This document shows positions 48,101 through 59,548 of a stretch of DNA of 64,000 nucleotides, in pieces; positions within the stretch are counted from its first letter, which is position 1; every line of letters begins with the position of its first letter. Location: contig NC_088681.1 in the NCBI RefSeq assembly GCF_950023065.1, positions 15,996,001 to 16,060,000 of the forward strand. The letters run 5' to 3'. The stretch comes from Planococcus citri. Lineage: Eukaryota > Arthropoda > Insecta > Hemiptera > Pseudococcidae. A model generated the notes under the pieces. It was not told where the DNA came from and ran no database searches. It saw only the letters and a program-made list of their open reading frames with translations. Made by a program: the position numbers and the translations under genes.

Positions 48101-48590
48101 AAGTATCCAACCATATGAATTTTAAAAATCAGGAAAAATAACTACCCGACTGAATTAATTTAAGAATAAATTGTAAATACTCAATCAATCAAATAAATAA
48201 AAAAAAAAAATCCAACAGAAATCCTTACAAAGTTATTCGATAATTGAATTGAAATTCACTGAGAATAAAAAGCAAAATTTTTGGGAAATCATTTTAAAAA
48301 TTCATCTTTAAATATTCTCTCTTAATTTTCATAGTCAAAATGCTCTACTTTCAACGATTTGTGTGGCATAGTTTTCAAGAACGACGTTACTTGAATGGCA
48401 AATTATAACCCCTAAAGTGGTTTTTTTAGATACACACATCTATGTGGTGTGATTTTTGAAAAACAACCTTAGCCGGATAGAACATCAACATCTCTAAAGT
48501 GATTTTGTAAACACACCTTTTTCCCAAAAATTTTTGAAAACAACGTTAGCTAAATAGAGAATTATAACTCTTAAGGTGGTTTTGTCATTT
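45131..48590. other. intergenic sequence, no gene recognised
   Basis: AT-rich, with a small foldback-family fragment at about 47815-47860 ('gccgttctggagtctccagtg') and a repeated 'aacgttag/c...cctaaagtggttttg' phrase at 48370-48590. Confidence 0.35.
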
Positions 48591-51250
48591 TTTTGTCAAA
48601 ATTATTACCTAGATATTTAACAGATTTTCAACTGTTTGTAATTGTTTTTTATGCGACTTTGACAGGTTTTAACGGTAGGTATTTCATTTCATATTTAAAA
48701 TGTTTTAGATGCAGATTTTTTGTCATTTTCAACCATTTTTTTTGTTTTTAATTCATTTTTGCGATTTTTTATTTCAAATTTTGCAACGTTTCATCAAACT
48801 TTAGTCATATTTAACTCTTTTAACAACATTTGAACAAATTTTTAACATTTTTATCTTAATTTTTTGGTATTTTTGCGAATTTTTTGTTCAATTTAGTAAC
48901 TTTTCATCAAATTTCAGTCATTTTGTACCATTCTTACAAAATAATTGAACAATTTTACAAGTTTTTTTTTCAATTCAATTGAAAATTTTAGTGGTTTCAA
49001 AATTTGTAGGATACGTTGAGCTTTTCTACAAAAGTTGACTCCATTTTAATAATATTTGATCAATTTTTTTAAATTTTCAACAACTTTCTGATTTTTGCGT
49101 TTTCATTTACAATGTTTCATACAAATTTTATGATATTTCAACAATTTTAGATTCTTCGAGATGTTTTTATGAAATTTTAACGAATTTTCAGAAACTTTCT
49201 TGATTTTTTTCTATATTTCCTCATCCTCAACCTCGAGCCATTAAGACATTTTAATATATGTATTTTCGATCACTGCATCGTCTCTTTTTGGCATTTTTGC
49301 AGAGTTCCTCTAAAAATTTTCCATGCTTAAGTATTTGTTTAACCAATTTTTGATGACCTTTAAACGATTTTCATCACTTTTAATGAAATTTTTTTTCAAT
49401 TTATCAATTTTTTTTCAATTTTTCTTTTTAATTTCAATTTTATTTGAAAATTTTAGCAATTTCACAGTTTTTATAAAATTTTAGGTACTGAATTTTTGCA
49501 AAAATTATACTTTTTCTGTTTTTGTGTCATTTTTACTATCATTAGTCAGGGCCTATTCTAAGGCGCAGCTCCGCACATTTTGCGCAGTTCCAAAAAAAAT
49601 GTGCGTAGTTCCGAATTAGTTTGCGCAGTTCCAAAAATTCTGAACAAACACAAAAGTCATAAAGATAGACAGTGAATATGAGAAGTAAAATTTGTGTAAG
49701 TTCGGAAAATCAAAAATTACCAAAAACCATGGATTTTTACTTCTTTGAAATCAAAATTTTCAAAAGTTTTCGCCCTCGCTTCGCTCGGGCCAAATCATTT
49801 TCCCTTTGTATTCTCTGATTATAAGTTGGAGAGTAGAAAAATTGTCTTCTCACATTAGAAATAATACTGTTTCACTTGAAATTTACGAAAAGAAGGTCTC
49901 TTCATTCCTGTCATAACTATGTAAGTATGTACCAGAATACCAGAAAGTCCCAATTTTTTGCTAAAATACCAAAAAAAAAGTGCTATTTTTTGTAAAAAAT
50001 TCGTAAATAATTTGAAAACATAAGTATGTGTGTACCTATGTACTTACTCAATTTTGTACTAAAAAATGAAGAATTGTGAATTTAATTTTCGAGAGCTTTT
50101 ACCCTCGCATTCCTATACTTTTGAAAATGTTTTAATTTCCTGAAAACAAAAAATTTTGAAGCCATGAAAATTGACTTTCTGCATCAAGATTGATGTTTTG
50201 CGTTTCAAATTATCAATTTTTTCACAGCTTTTGCCCTCACTTGCGCAGCTCCAAATTTTCCTTAGAATAGGCCCTGTCATTAGTTGCAATGTTTTATCAA
50301 CTTTTGGTCATTTTCAACTGTTTAATATGGCTTAATTACTATTGAATGAGCAATTTTACAAAGATATTTCAAATTTTTACTTTCATCACCACTTTTATGG
50401 AATTTCATAAAATTTTTTGCAAATTACATTTAAGTATGTTTCATTTTGATAATTTCTGGTCATTTTTTAAAAATAATTTTGGGCATCTTTAGGTGATTTT
50501 AAATCAAAGTATTTTTAGCAACATTTTCCCCAAATTTATCAATTTTTCGTTTTTTTCACCAAGTTTCAATAAATTTTTTTATAATTTTTGGCATTCTTAC
50601 TGATAATTTCTGAAAGTTGTTGTTTCATCAAGTTTTAAACCTTTAGTTATTTTCAACTTTTTTTTTTTTTTTATTATTATTATTATTGCAGGTTTACAAA
50701 TGTTTGAGCAATTCTGTAGAAAAATTTTCGATTTTTACCTTTCATCAATTTTTATGGAAAATTTTAATTGTACTTATTGAGTAATTATTGCAAAATTAAT
50801 CAATAATCATACTTCATTTTGATGCAGCTTGATCAATTTTTTGTAATTTTCAGCAGTTCTCTGTTAATTTTTGCAATTGTTTTTGCTCAAAACTCTTCAA
50901 CATTTTTTCATGATCTTTAAACAATTTTTGTATACCTACTTTCGCAATGTTTTATCAATTTTGAGTCATTTTCAACTGTTTAGTGGCACTTTTATAAATT
51001 TGCGAGCAATTTTACAACATTTCATTCAGATTTTCTCCTTTTCAGAAAATTTTGCAGTGATTTCTAATTGTGATAAAAACTTGTAAAAAGATACTGTATC
51101 CTGCCAATTCCCTTTCCTACCAGTTTTCGAACCTTCACAAAGGGAATCCTTTAAATTTTGTCAAATTGTCTATCATCGATCCTACAATACTTATTTTAGA
51201 CAGCACTTTTCTGCAACATTTTTGATGAATTTCAAAAAATGTTGAAAACT
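48591..51250. repeat. T-rich degenerate low-complexity tract
   Basis: About 2.6 kb of 'catttttaacaatttttgcaattttcatcaa' style words, interrupted by a hAT-like MITE (49547-50276). Phrases such as 'gcaatgttttatcaactttt..gtcattttcaactg' recur at 48781, 50288 and 50947, so it derives from an old tandem repeat. Confidence 0.6.
49547..50276. mobile_element. hAT-like MITE with 17-bp TIR and perfect 8-bp duplication
   Basis: It is 730 bp, with the exact inverted ends CAGGGCCTATTCTAAGG (49547-49563) and CCTTAGAATAGGCCCTG (50260-50276). It is flanked by TCATTAGT on both sides (49539-49546 and 50277-50284). A CAGGGCC terminus plus an 8-bp duplication is hAT-like. Sub-terminal GCGCAGCTCC is also inverted at the right end ('ttgcgcagctcc' in direct form). 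No transposase frame. Confidence 0.9.
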
Positions 51251-52600
51251 CTTAATTTTTTTTTTAGTGTGCGTCAAATTTAATTTTCATCAACAGAATT
51301 AACATAAGACATGAGAATACAGGGAAATAAAACTTCTCTAAATAAATTTCAAATTAAATTTTTTCATTGAAAAAAAATGTCAACTCCCAACCAAAGATTA
51401 TTTTCTCACAATTTCGTATTGAGAATTTCAAAAGAGTAACCGAAACGATAATTAGTAGACATTAAACATTTGACAATTAATCGTTTTATGCACGAAAAAA
51501 TACGCGAAAATGACAGTAAACGAAACACTTAAAACACTTGTCAATAAAACATACAAAGTTACCCAAATACGTCAACATTTCACCTAAATTCATTCAGCTT
51601 ACCACATTAATTGGGTTACTTATAACGATGGAAAATCAACATAAAAAATAATTTATCATAATTCATACCTGACGATAAAATGGCACTTACACTCAACAAT
51701 CAACAAATCAGATTTCAAAAAAATTACAATCAAGTTACAGAGTAAAATTCAACCAGCAAAAAAATATTAAGACCAAAAACACTTTTAAAAAATTGAACCA
51801 AAAAAAAACAGCCTTTCAAAGAAAAAAAAAAAAAAAAAACTCACCAAAAATTATCACACTTAGAACCAGAATCGATAAACTCGTATAGGTAAGTAAGTAT
51901 ACTAAATTTCCAACACACTGTTTTCGATTCAAGCTAACAATCAAAAATGAACTTGGCACTCATCTTTCTTATTTTATTAACCTTCCTCGGGTCGGTGGTG
52001 TGGTTTCAAACGTAAAGTACGAATTCTATGAGTTTTCGGTTAAATTTTTTACGCGTTTGTCCTTGAGTCGGAGTTACTTCCCGCGTGGTATTTTACCTTG
52101 ATGATAAATCGGGGTTAGCGAGATGAAACCAGGTGATTCGTTGATCCATTCGTTTCATTCCAAGTCGCCGAACATACCTGGCTATAAATTGCTGCAAAAA
52201 CATACCTAAAATTTTGGATATGGTACCTACGTATAATGTCAGGTAAGAAAGTAAGGATATTGACCACAGAACAATTATCATCAATGTCGAATCAATTCAG
52301 GGATAATCCATTATTCATTACTCTAGGAAATAGGTAGGTAGGTACGTATCACAACAACCATCATCCTCTCGTTGGGAAGTTCGCTGAACCGATGACGTCA
52401 CATAATTTCCAACACCAATTCTGAGCAAATGATTCTTCGTCGATCGTCGCGAAGTATCGAAAAAAAAAAGGAGAACAAATTTACGTATATTTAAAACACT
52501 AAAACAAAACAAGAAAAAAAAACAGAGAAAAAAAAACAAACAAACATAAACATTGATTAAATATTACGACTTGTTGAATTTTAGGTAAGTAGTAATTTTG
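51251..52600. other. intergenic sequence 3' of gene B, nothing recognised
   Basis: AT-rich, A-runs at 51820-51838. AATAAA on the minus strand at 51973-51978 is the nearest canonical poly(A) hexamer to gene B's stop but is over 600 bp away. Confidence 0.35.
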
Positions 52601-52610
52601 AACGTTGGTT

Positions 52611-52820
52611 TCACTCTTTTTTATTTTTAACTTCTGCACTTGTACCGTTCAAGTTTTTAGTTTTTTTCGGGCTAAGGTAAGCTTTTCGATAAAAGTCCCA
52701 GAATAACCAAAACATAAACACGTCTTGAGGTATTCCGATAGCGATTAGGTATTTTGGGAAGTTACAGTTGGTGGCGAATAGACCCAACATGGCGTGTAGA
52801 CCGGTGATGATGAATTGAAT
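52611..52820 (-). CDS. ELOVL gene B, coding exon 7 (stop codon)
   Basis: It encodes residues 212-280 and TGA; the acceptor is ATGATTCCAG. It shows T-N-C-N-F-P and W-D-F-Y-R-K-A-Y, then a Lys/Asn-rich tail ending KNKKE (KxKxx type). No AATAAA occurs in the first 500 bp downstream; one lies at 51973-51978. Confidence 0.91.
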   Translation of the reverse strand: MQFIITGLHAMLGLFATNCNFPKYLIAIGIPQDVFMFWLFWDFYRKAYLSPKKTKNLNGTSAEVKNKKE

Positions 52821-55800
52821 CTGGAATCATAACGAATAATTTGATTATACCTAATTACTTACCTACATACTTGTATGAATGAGCTGAGTAAAAGTATAAA
52901 AGCTGAACTTGAGCAGAAATTACCAGTTGCAATTGAGTTATGTATTTTTTCCACCATAATGATTTATTGCTAAGCAAATGCAACGCTGTGATCAAATAGT
53001 AAGTGTACATTATCATGTGGACAAATGCATTTACAGTACCGAAAAATGCAATATGGCCTCCTGCAATAAGTAAATCATCGTTAGGTTCATTAGCATCGCG
53101 TAAATCGATCAAATATACTTAGTTGACGAGTTACATGAAATACACATTACCTGGATAATACTTGGTAACAAACCATCCGAAAGTGAATACTAATGTATGA
53201 TGATACACGTGCAGAAATGTAACTTGAGATTGTTTTTTTCTCAATACAAAAAACACCTAGTAAGTTAACGAAAAAAATTAATCACTAGGTATTATAACTT
53301 AATCACTATGGTCACACTTGTGTAAGTTTACTCCAACACCTTAGAGCAACGATCAGACGAAAATTAGTTCTGGCAAATATGCAAATAATGTTACAATTAT
53401 TAGAGTAATTCTCTGGTAAGTATTCGACATTTAGCCATAGGGAATGAAACAATCAACATGAACATAGATGAATCCACCAGTAACAGGAAAGATGTACGAA
53501 AAAAAGCCTACTTGAAAAGCAACGAACAGATCACTATTGTCTGAAGATACGTAAGTGTTATGACGTAGGAATTTGAATTAGTATTACCTACGGAAGCATT
53601 CTTCCTTCAAATTAGAATTCAGATGCATTGCCCATAGTCTACATATTTACTGATTAAAGGCATTCATTACTACAATGTGAGATAATCATTGAGGAATTAG
53701 GTAAACAGGCCCATCCCCCATAGCAATGCATCGACGATGACGATGAACCATGTAAGTAAATGAAAACAGCTGTTAGTGAATCACCGTTTGATGTACCTAA
53801 TTACTAAAAGCGTTAATGTGTTCGGTTTGAGTAGGTAATTCAATTAGCATGCGATGCCAGTAGCTTAATCACAGCTCATAAATCCAAAATCAGCTTCTGG
53901 AGTTTCTGGTAGTGGTAGGTCGTTGTGTATTGAGGAATCTCTTCGGTTATTTCTCAACATTGATGTGATGAGATGAAGAAGCTTCAAAAGCATTGAACAG
54001 ATAATTTGATTTAATAAGGCCAATGGTTTTCGCATGCTTATGATAATTGCTAATAACTGCACCGAAATCCGAATGCCCTGTATCCTTTGTGTTAGAAGTA
54101 GAAGTAATTGAATATTCAAAAACACATACCGTATCCAGTAGATCAAGTAATTTCGTCATGAAGTACACCCATACTGCTCTGGCTTGCTGGAAACATAGAA
54201 ACACACAACACCATGGTTTGTTAATTCACAATATCGCGAAATTGCTCAAATTAATCGCGATTTTTAAAGATAATTAATGAAAATACGATCACGAATCGCA
54301 CTAATATCAAAGCTAATGGCCGCTTGATGAAATTTCTGGCAAAAAGTAACTAGATGTAATCCGTAATCGATTATCGAAATCGATTAGCTTATCAAAAACA
54401 AAAAAGCATTGATAAGGGAGGTATATTTGATAAGAATGGTCAAAAATCATTTTTTAACCCCATTTCGAGATGTTTATGATCACTTTAGACATTTATTAAA
54501 CGCTGTTATTGTGAATAATAATTAAAAATAGGATTTAATTCAATTAATCGTTCCAGTAAAAGACTGAGCCTCAAGGTCGTTGCACTGTTTCAGGGGGAAA
54601 ATTTTTGTTGTCATGTTATGTTATCAATCAACATTCACGATGACGTCACCTGACGTCGGCCCTTTTTATTTTTTTTTATCAGTTTTTACTTTGTAGTCAA
54701 ATTTTTGTAAAAAATGATTGCTATGGCTATTGCAGTAGGCCCAACTTTGGATAAAAAGGTCGGGGGTCAGAAATTTTGATAATTCTCGACGTTTTGAGCT
54801 CAAACTAGACGATTCCCGGTTTGTCAGTTTTTATATATATACCTAGATTTTTATTTATTTTTATTTATAAGTTTCAGCAGGATTGAGATTTTTACATTTT
54901 ATGACCTGGAACCTGGAACCTGCTCTAATTGATCAAATCAACTCAAACTTAGGGAATAGGGTTCTTTTAGGACCTAAAATTGACCCCCGCAGTTTGAAGG
55001 GCCAAAGTTGAAAATTACAGAAAGGTCATTTTTTGGAGGGGCATAATATGATCCCAAATAGATGAAAAAGGTTCAAAATCATACCATTGGTCAGTACTCC
55101 CGTTGTGATCAACATATCCAAATTTCAGCTTCCTAGGTCATCCCCACCCCAATTAAGGTGGGAAAACCACATTTGACCCCAGTTTTTGACCCCCTCACCC
55201 CCAAAATCGATCTAAAAGGTCCAAATTTTCAGCATACAATGGGAGGGTGCCCCATGAGTGATTATTGCAGGTTTCAACCTTCCAACCCTATTTGACCTCT
55301 CTCTAGGATCAAAAAAGTGGATTTTTTTTGCTAATTTACGTGTTTTTCAATTTTTCAGACAGCCTGTAGCCCCTCCAAATTGACCTAGAGGGTCCAAATT
55401 TTTACAGTACAATGGGAGGGTGTACCCGAAGTGCCTTTTGCATGTTTCAACCTTCCAACCCTATTTGACCAATTGACCCCTTTCCTGAGTCAAATGTGTT
55501 TTTCGATGTTTAGGAAAGCCTACAGCACCTTCAAATTGACATAGAGGGTTCAAATTCAAATGTTCACAGTACAATGGGAAGATGTACCCGAGACCCCTTT
55601 TACCGGTTTCAACCTTCCAACCCCATTTGACCTGTTTCAGGGTCAAGACAGGTTTGTTACCATACTTTTTGCAGGAGGAAGAAGAAAGTTGGGTGAAGCC
55701 CGAGGGGGGTGCAGGGGGGAAGGAGTCCTCTTGCGAATATAAGAAGGAAACCGCGGAAAGAGAAAGTTGGGCGAAGCCCAAGGGGTGGTTCAGGGGGGGA

Positions 55801-58800
55801 CAAAGTCCACCCCAAATGCAGGCGAAGCATAGGAGCGAAACGAGGGTGCGAGTAGTTCAAGAGCCCTCAATGTTTCTGGCACAAAAATTTGGCTCTTACG
55901 TAGCGGCAGACTGCTACGACTTTTTTCATTTTGAGCTTTATTTTGAGTTTTCGATGATGTTTTGAACTTTTGACTACTGATAATGGATACAATTTTAATT
56001 TGAGTTTTGATTTTGACGTTCAAGTTGAGATCAGGCTGCAAGTGCAAGAGTAAAGTCAGAGTAGGTGAGAAAATACTGAAAAGAGCAGGACAGACTGACA
56101 GCCGTATAGCCTCGAACGTGAGCCCTGAAACTCAAACTGTGATCAGGGCTTTTCAGGGCTTGTGTAAATTTTGTAAATTGGAATTACCGTTCTGTGCATC
56201 TCAAAACTTCAAAAGTCAAAAAAGATGATTTTCAAAAAAAAAAAAATTACAACTTCAGCAAAAAGTTTGATACATATTTCAAGTTTTTTTTGGTATATTA
56301 TTTATAATAAGTATTCTGTAGGGGTCTAGTTTATCGTTCTTTGAAAAATGATACCTACTTAAAAAATTTGGAGAATAATTAAAAATTCCAAAAAAAATTT
56401 GATTAAAAAAAACTGTTCCATTCAAATACCTAATTTTGAAAAAAGCAATTGGAATCTGCCCTTATGAGGCTTTTTTTTCAACATAAAATTAAATAAGATT
56501 TTCCTTTTATTCTTTATTAAAATTGTAATTGAAGGGTTTCATGGAAAAGGGGCTTTGGTCAATTTTTTTCCACTGATTTTTATAAGTTCAAATAGACTTA
56601 AAAAAATTTTCTACAAGCCAACATTTTCCTAAAAATTCAATACGTTCAAATATCAAAATTGTAAATGAAAAAAAAAAAACAAGAAAAATGACCAAGGCCC
56701 CTTTTCCATGGAACCCTTCAACTTCAAGCCCCAAAAAGCCCCGGAAAGCCCTGAACACTTCATTCAAGCCCTGGACACTGAGCCCTGAAACCCAAACCCA
56801 AAGTTTCCTGGGCCCCAATCCGAGCCCAAGACCGCATAAATTTTTGATTGAAAGCCCAAGCCCCAAAATCCGGAACCCAAAACAAAATCGTTCGAGGTCT
56901 CATCCCACCCTTTGAAAGAGTAAATAAGGTAATAGTGATTTTTTGACGTTTACCTACTCCAAGATTATACTTGAATGTTTTTCAAGTGTTTCGTTCATTT
57001 TTTTTCACGTTCTTCTAACAAAAACAATCGGTTGTGATGTGTAATTGGGTAATTAAATACTTATAATTTCAAATTTTTCAATAAAAACGAGCAAAAATTC
57101 TCTGTTTTTTGGCCTAAATTGAAAAAAAAATAGAGATAAGAGTAGGAGTAGGTAAATGAGATAATAGGTACTCTTTCCAATCTTCAGAAAGATCCTTTTT
57201 AATGGTAAATAAATTGACAAAGTGGTGAAATCCTCACTCTCTTCAAAATTCAAATTGAATGAAAGTGAAACTCACCTAAAAGGATAGTTTTGATGTGTAA
57301 ATTCACATCAAATAAATTTTTGAGTTGACCCTCCCTGACTGTATGTGCTCAAAATTCTGTCTCTAAAGTCTAAAAAGAATTTGATCCAAAATTTCTGAAA
57401 CTTTCACAGAAAATATCCGCTATGTGCAGGTACAAGAATGTGAATTTCTTCAAAAAATTATATATTTTAATTTTTGGATTTTTCTCGCTTCCACCTCTCA
57501 AATTGTTGATTTTAATTTTTTGAAAATTTCTATAAATTTCACTTTGAAATCAAGTTTGCGTCGGTCCGAGAAACCGTTCATCGCAAAAAAATCAAAAAAA
57601 ATTTGTAAATCTTGGTCAAAATTTTTCTGAATTATACTCTCAACTCTCTTTACCTGCATGAAAAAACCTCTCAAAAATTGAAATCTGTTAAACTGGTTTG
57701 AATATATTTCTGGGCAAATACGTTTAAAATAACACTCTTTCTGAAACGAAAAAACCTCCCTCATCTTCATAGTTCATTTTAAGTAAGGGGAGGGGGAGGG
57801 GAGGGGTTACAGGAAAGGATTTCATGCATGCAGGTACTGAAAGTTTTTTTTTTGGTGAAATCAGTATTTTGACATTTTTATTGTGTCTTTTTACGTGAGT
57901 GCATTGCTCAAAATTCATTTACTATGCATTTCAAAAACATCGAGACCGACAAAAACTCTTTCGGTCTCGAAAGAAGCGTTCACTCCTCCCCCCATCCCTC
58001 GGTATGAGACTCCTACAAGTTTTTAAAAAATGAAGAACAGAATTCAATGGATGAAGACTTTTATTTCTGTTTTTGAATTTCTGAGATGAATAATACATAT
58101 TTTTAAAAAATCATTCCCTACACTTTCTCCTAAAATGAACAACGGGGAGGAAGCAGGTTTTTTTTTGAAAAGAGAGGCTATTTAGAACGGATTTGCCCGG
58201 AAATGAGAAATTTTCAAAAGATTTTTACAGATTTCAATTTTTGATTTTTTTTTTTAAATCTCAACTTTGGGGGCTTTAATAAAAAAGTTGAATGGCACCA
58301 AGAGTGTTTGGAGAACCAAGGGATTTTTTTCTAGAAAGAGTAAAACAAATTTTTAAAAAAAATGAATTTCGCGATGGTATTTTCTTCATTTTTTGCTAAA
58401 AAGTTTCAAATTTCTCACTCCCCCCTTCCAAATTCTAAATATGTATGGGAATAGTTTTTTTTTAAATCCTACCCAGTGACTATTTTCTATGAAAATTTCA
58501 AAAATTTTGTACCATACCTTCCATGGATGAAAATATTGATTTTTGATCACATATTGTCAAATTAGTTGGGCTGGGGAGTGAGGAGGATGGTCGACTCAAA
58601 ATTTTTTCAGATATGTTTCTACATCAAAACTATAACTTTTTGGGCGAGCTTCGTCCGATGTCAAGGAAGTGTTAATTTCACCATCTTACCCTTGAATAAG
58701 GCTCTTCCTAAAGAATTCATCCTTTTGGCCTTTAAAATCAGTGCTGATGAAACACTTTGGAGACATGGAGAGTTGATTTTCTCCTTTTCCTTTTCATTAA

Positions 58801-59548
58801 ATAAAATGAATTACTTCACTTTGGGAAACATTTAGATTAGAAATACCATTACCTACAAATATATCCTACTTTGACTATAGTATGTAAATCTAGACCTACC
58901 TCTCTTCCATGTTCTGTATCCGAGTAATCGATTTCTATACAGTGAAAATTGTAATTTCCTCTAAACCATAATACTCGACAAGCCTGCAAATGAACAATAA
59001 TATATTGAAATTAATTAATAAAAACTGACCATCTCTTCTGACATTTCTTTAGACGAAGAATGCTACCGAATTCAGCTTCTGTTCGGTGACTTTTTCATAT
59101 ACAAATACAGACCCGACCCCCCGGAGATTTTTTTGAAATTCCCTACAATGCAATGCTATAGGTAGGTAGAACTTATACTTAGGTACTATAATAGGAGTAT
59201 TTACTTCTTTAACGATATACGCAGCTAGAAACACTTGAACGGCGTTATAAAGAATAATTATCTTTTCGATTTTGAACGGAGATCTGTTTTTCATCAACGA
59301 TGGGCCGAGTTTTTGTACAAAGTATAAATACGATACTATGATGACAATCGGCGAGATCGGTGACCCCATTAAGAACCAGTTTCGTACTCGTGGATCTGTT
59401 AGTGTTGTACAAAATAAAAAAAAAATCCATAATAACTGATTAATTTTTAACTAAATAGTATATTACCGTACATATTTTCATATTACATACCCGCATATTT
59501 TTCTATTTCATCGAATAACTCGACACTTTTCCATATAAGCGATGTCAT
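52611..59548 (-). CDS. ELOVL fatty-acid elongase, gene B (7 coding exons, 280 aa)
   Basis: This is a complete gene model. Coding exons in transcript order are 59491-59548, 59205-59395, 58900-58983, 54130-54186, 53151-53256, 52924-53060 and 52611-52820. They total 843 nt including TGA and encode 280 aa. All introns are GT-AG and in frame. Motifs seen are LGPSLMKNRSPF (49-60), CIEIDYS (98-104, matching the family's C-x-P-V-D-Y-S), LLDT (127-130), FLHVYHH (144-150), N-x-x-x-H-x-x-M-Y-x-Y-Y (176-187) and TQLQL. The C-terminus has Lys at -3 and -5 (KxKxx ER retrieval). The predicted role is condensation of malonyl-CoA with long-chain acyl-CoA in the ER membrane; substrate range is not deducible. 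It matches gene A in every intron position and phase and lies in the same orientation about 13 kb upstream of it, so the two arose by tandem duplication. Intron 3 (4.7 kb) holds repeats. Confidence 0.93.
52924..53060 (-). CDS. ELOVL gene B, coding exon 6
   Basis: It completes Gly166 and runs to Leu211. It contains NAFVHMIMYTYY (176-187) and ends at TQLQL, joining IQF of exon 7. The acceptor is TTATTGCAG; the donor GTAATT is non-optimal. Confidence 0.92.
53151..53256 (-). CDS. ELOVL gene B, coding exon 5 (histidine box)
   Basis: It encodes residues 131-165 plus one base. VFFVLRKKQ is followed by TFLHVYHH (143-150), the catalytic histidine box. The acceptor is CTTACTAG and the donor GTAATG. 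Confidence 0.94.
54130..54186 (-). CDS. ELOVL gene B, coding exon 4
   Basis: It encodes residues 112-130 (QARAVWVYFMTKLLDLLDT); acceptor TTTCCAG, donor GTATGT. It is closer than gene A to the usual family form A-R-x-x-W-x-x-x-x-x-K-x-x-E/D-L-L-D-T. Confidence 0.93.
54690..55690. repeat. ~165-bp tandem repeat in gene B intron 3
   Basis: 'tacaatgggagggtg' (and a variant) recurs at about 55237, 55410 and 55570. Each time it is followed by 'tttcaaccttccaacccyatttgacc' and preceded by 'gaggtccaaatttt'-type sequence. Earlier, more diverged units begin near 54730. Confidence 0.75.
55690..55860. repeat. GC-rich tandem pair with TTGGGCGAAGCCCAA palindrome
   Basis: 'gaaagttgggtgaagcccgaggggggtgcagggggg' and 'gaaagttgggcgaagcccaaggggtggttcagggggg' are about 75 bp apart. 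The core ttgggcgaagcccaa is a near-perfect palindrome. Purine-rich; short open frames here are not credible genes. Confidence 0.55.
56525..56725. repeat. imperfect inverted repeat, ~40-bp arms
   Basis: 'ttgaagggtttcatggaaaa' + 'ggggctttggtcaattttt' (56530-56570) is mirrored by 'aaaaatgaccaaggcccc' + 'ttttccatggaacccttcaa' (56684-56721). An AGCCC-rich stretch (56721-56880) follows. Confidence 0.7.
56890..58890. other. gene B intron 3 sequence, nothing recognised
   Basis: AT-rich intronic sequence with a purine-rich 'ggggagggggaggggagggg' stretch at about 57787-57806. No coding segment or structured repeat supported. Confidence 0.4.
58900..58983 (-). CDS. ELOVL gene B, coding exon 3
   Basis: It encodes residues 84-111 in phase 0; acceptor TTTGCAG, donor GTAGGT. 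CIEIDYSDTEHGRE occupies the place of the family's conserved C-x-P-V-D-Y-S loop, with Pro replaced. It is one codon longer than its gene A counterpart. Confidence 0.88.
59205..59395 (-). CDS. ELOVL gene B, coding exon 2
   Basis: It encodes residues 20-83. The acceptor is CACTAACAG and the donor GTAAAT (weaker than gene A's). It contains DPRVRNWFLM, a membrane segment, LGPSLMKNRSPF and YNAVQV. It is 191 nt, as in gene A. Confidence 0.92.
59491..59548 (-). CDS. ELOVL gene B, coding exon 1 (start codon)
   Basis: It encodes residues 1-19 (MTSLIWKSVELFDEIEKYA) plus one base of codon 20; the donor is GTATGT. The split codon again yields the Asp of D-P-R-V. It is 9 nt longer than in gene A. Confidence 0.88.

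Noticed and set aside
55560..55965. Overlapping open frames (60-127 codons) on both strands in GC-rich intronic DNA
   Set aside because: They track a purine-rich repeat inside ELOVL gene B intron 3 and have no domain or splice logic.
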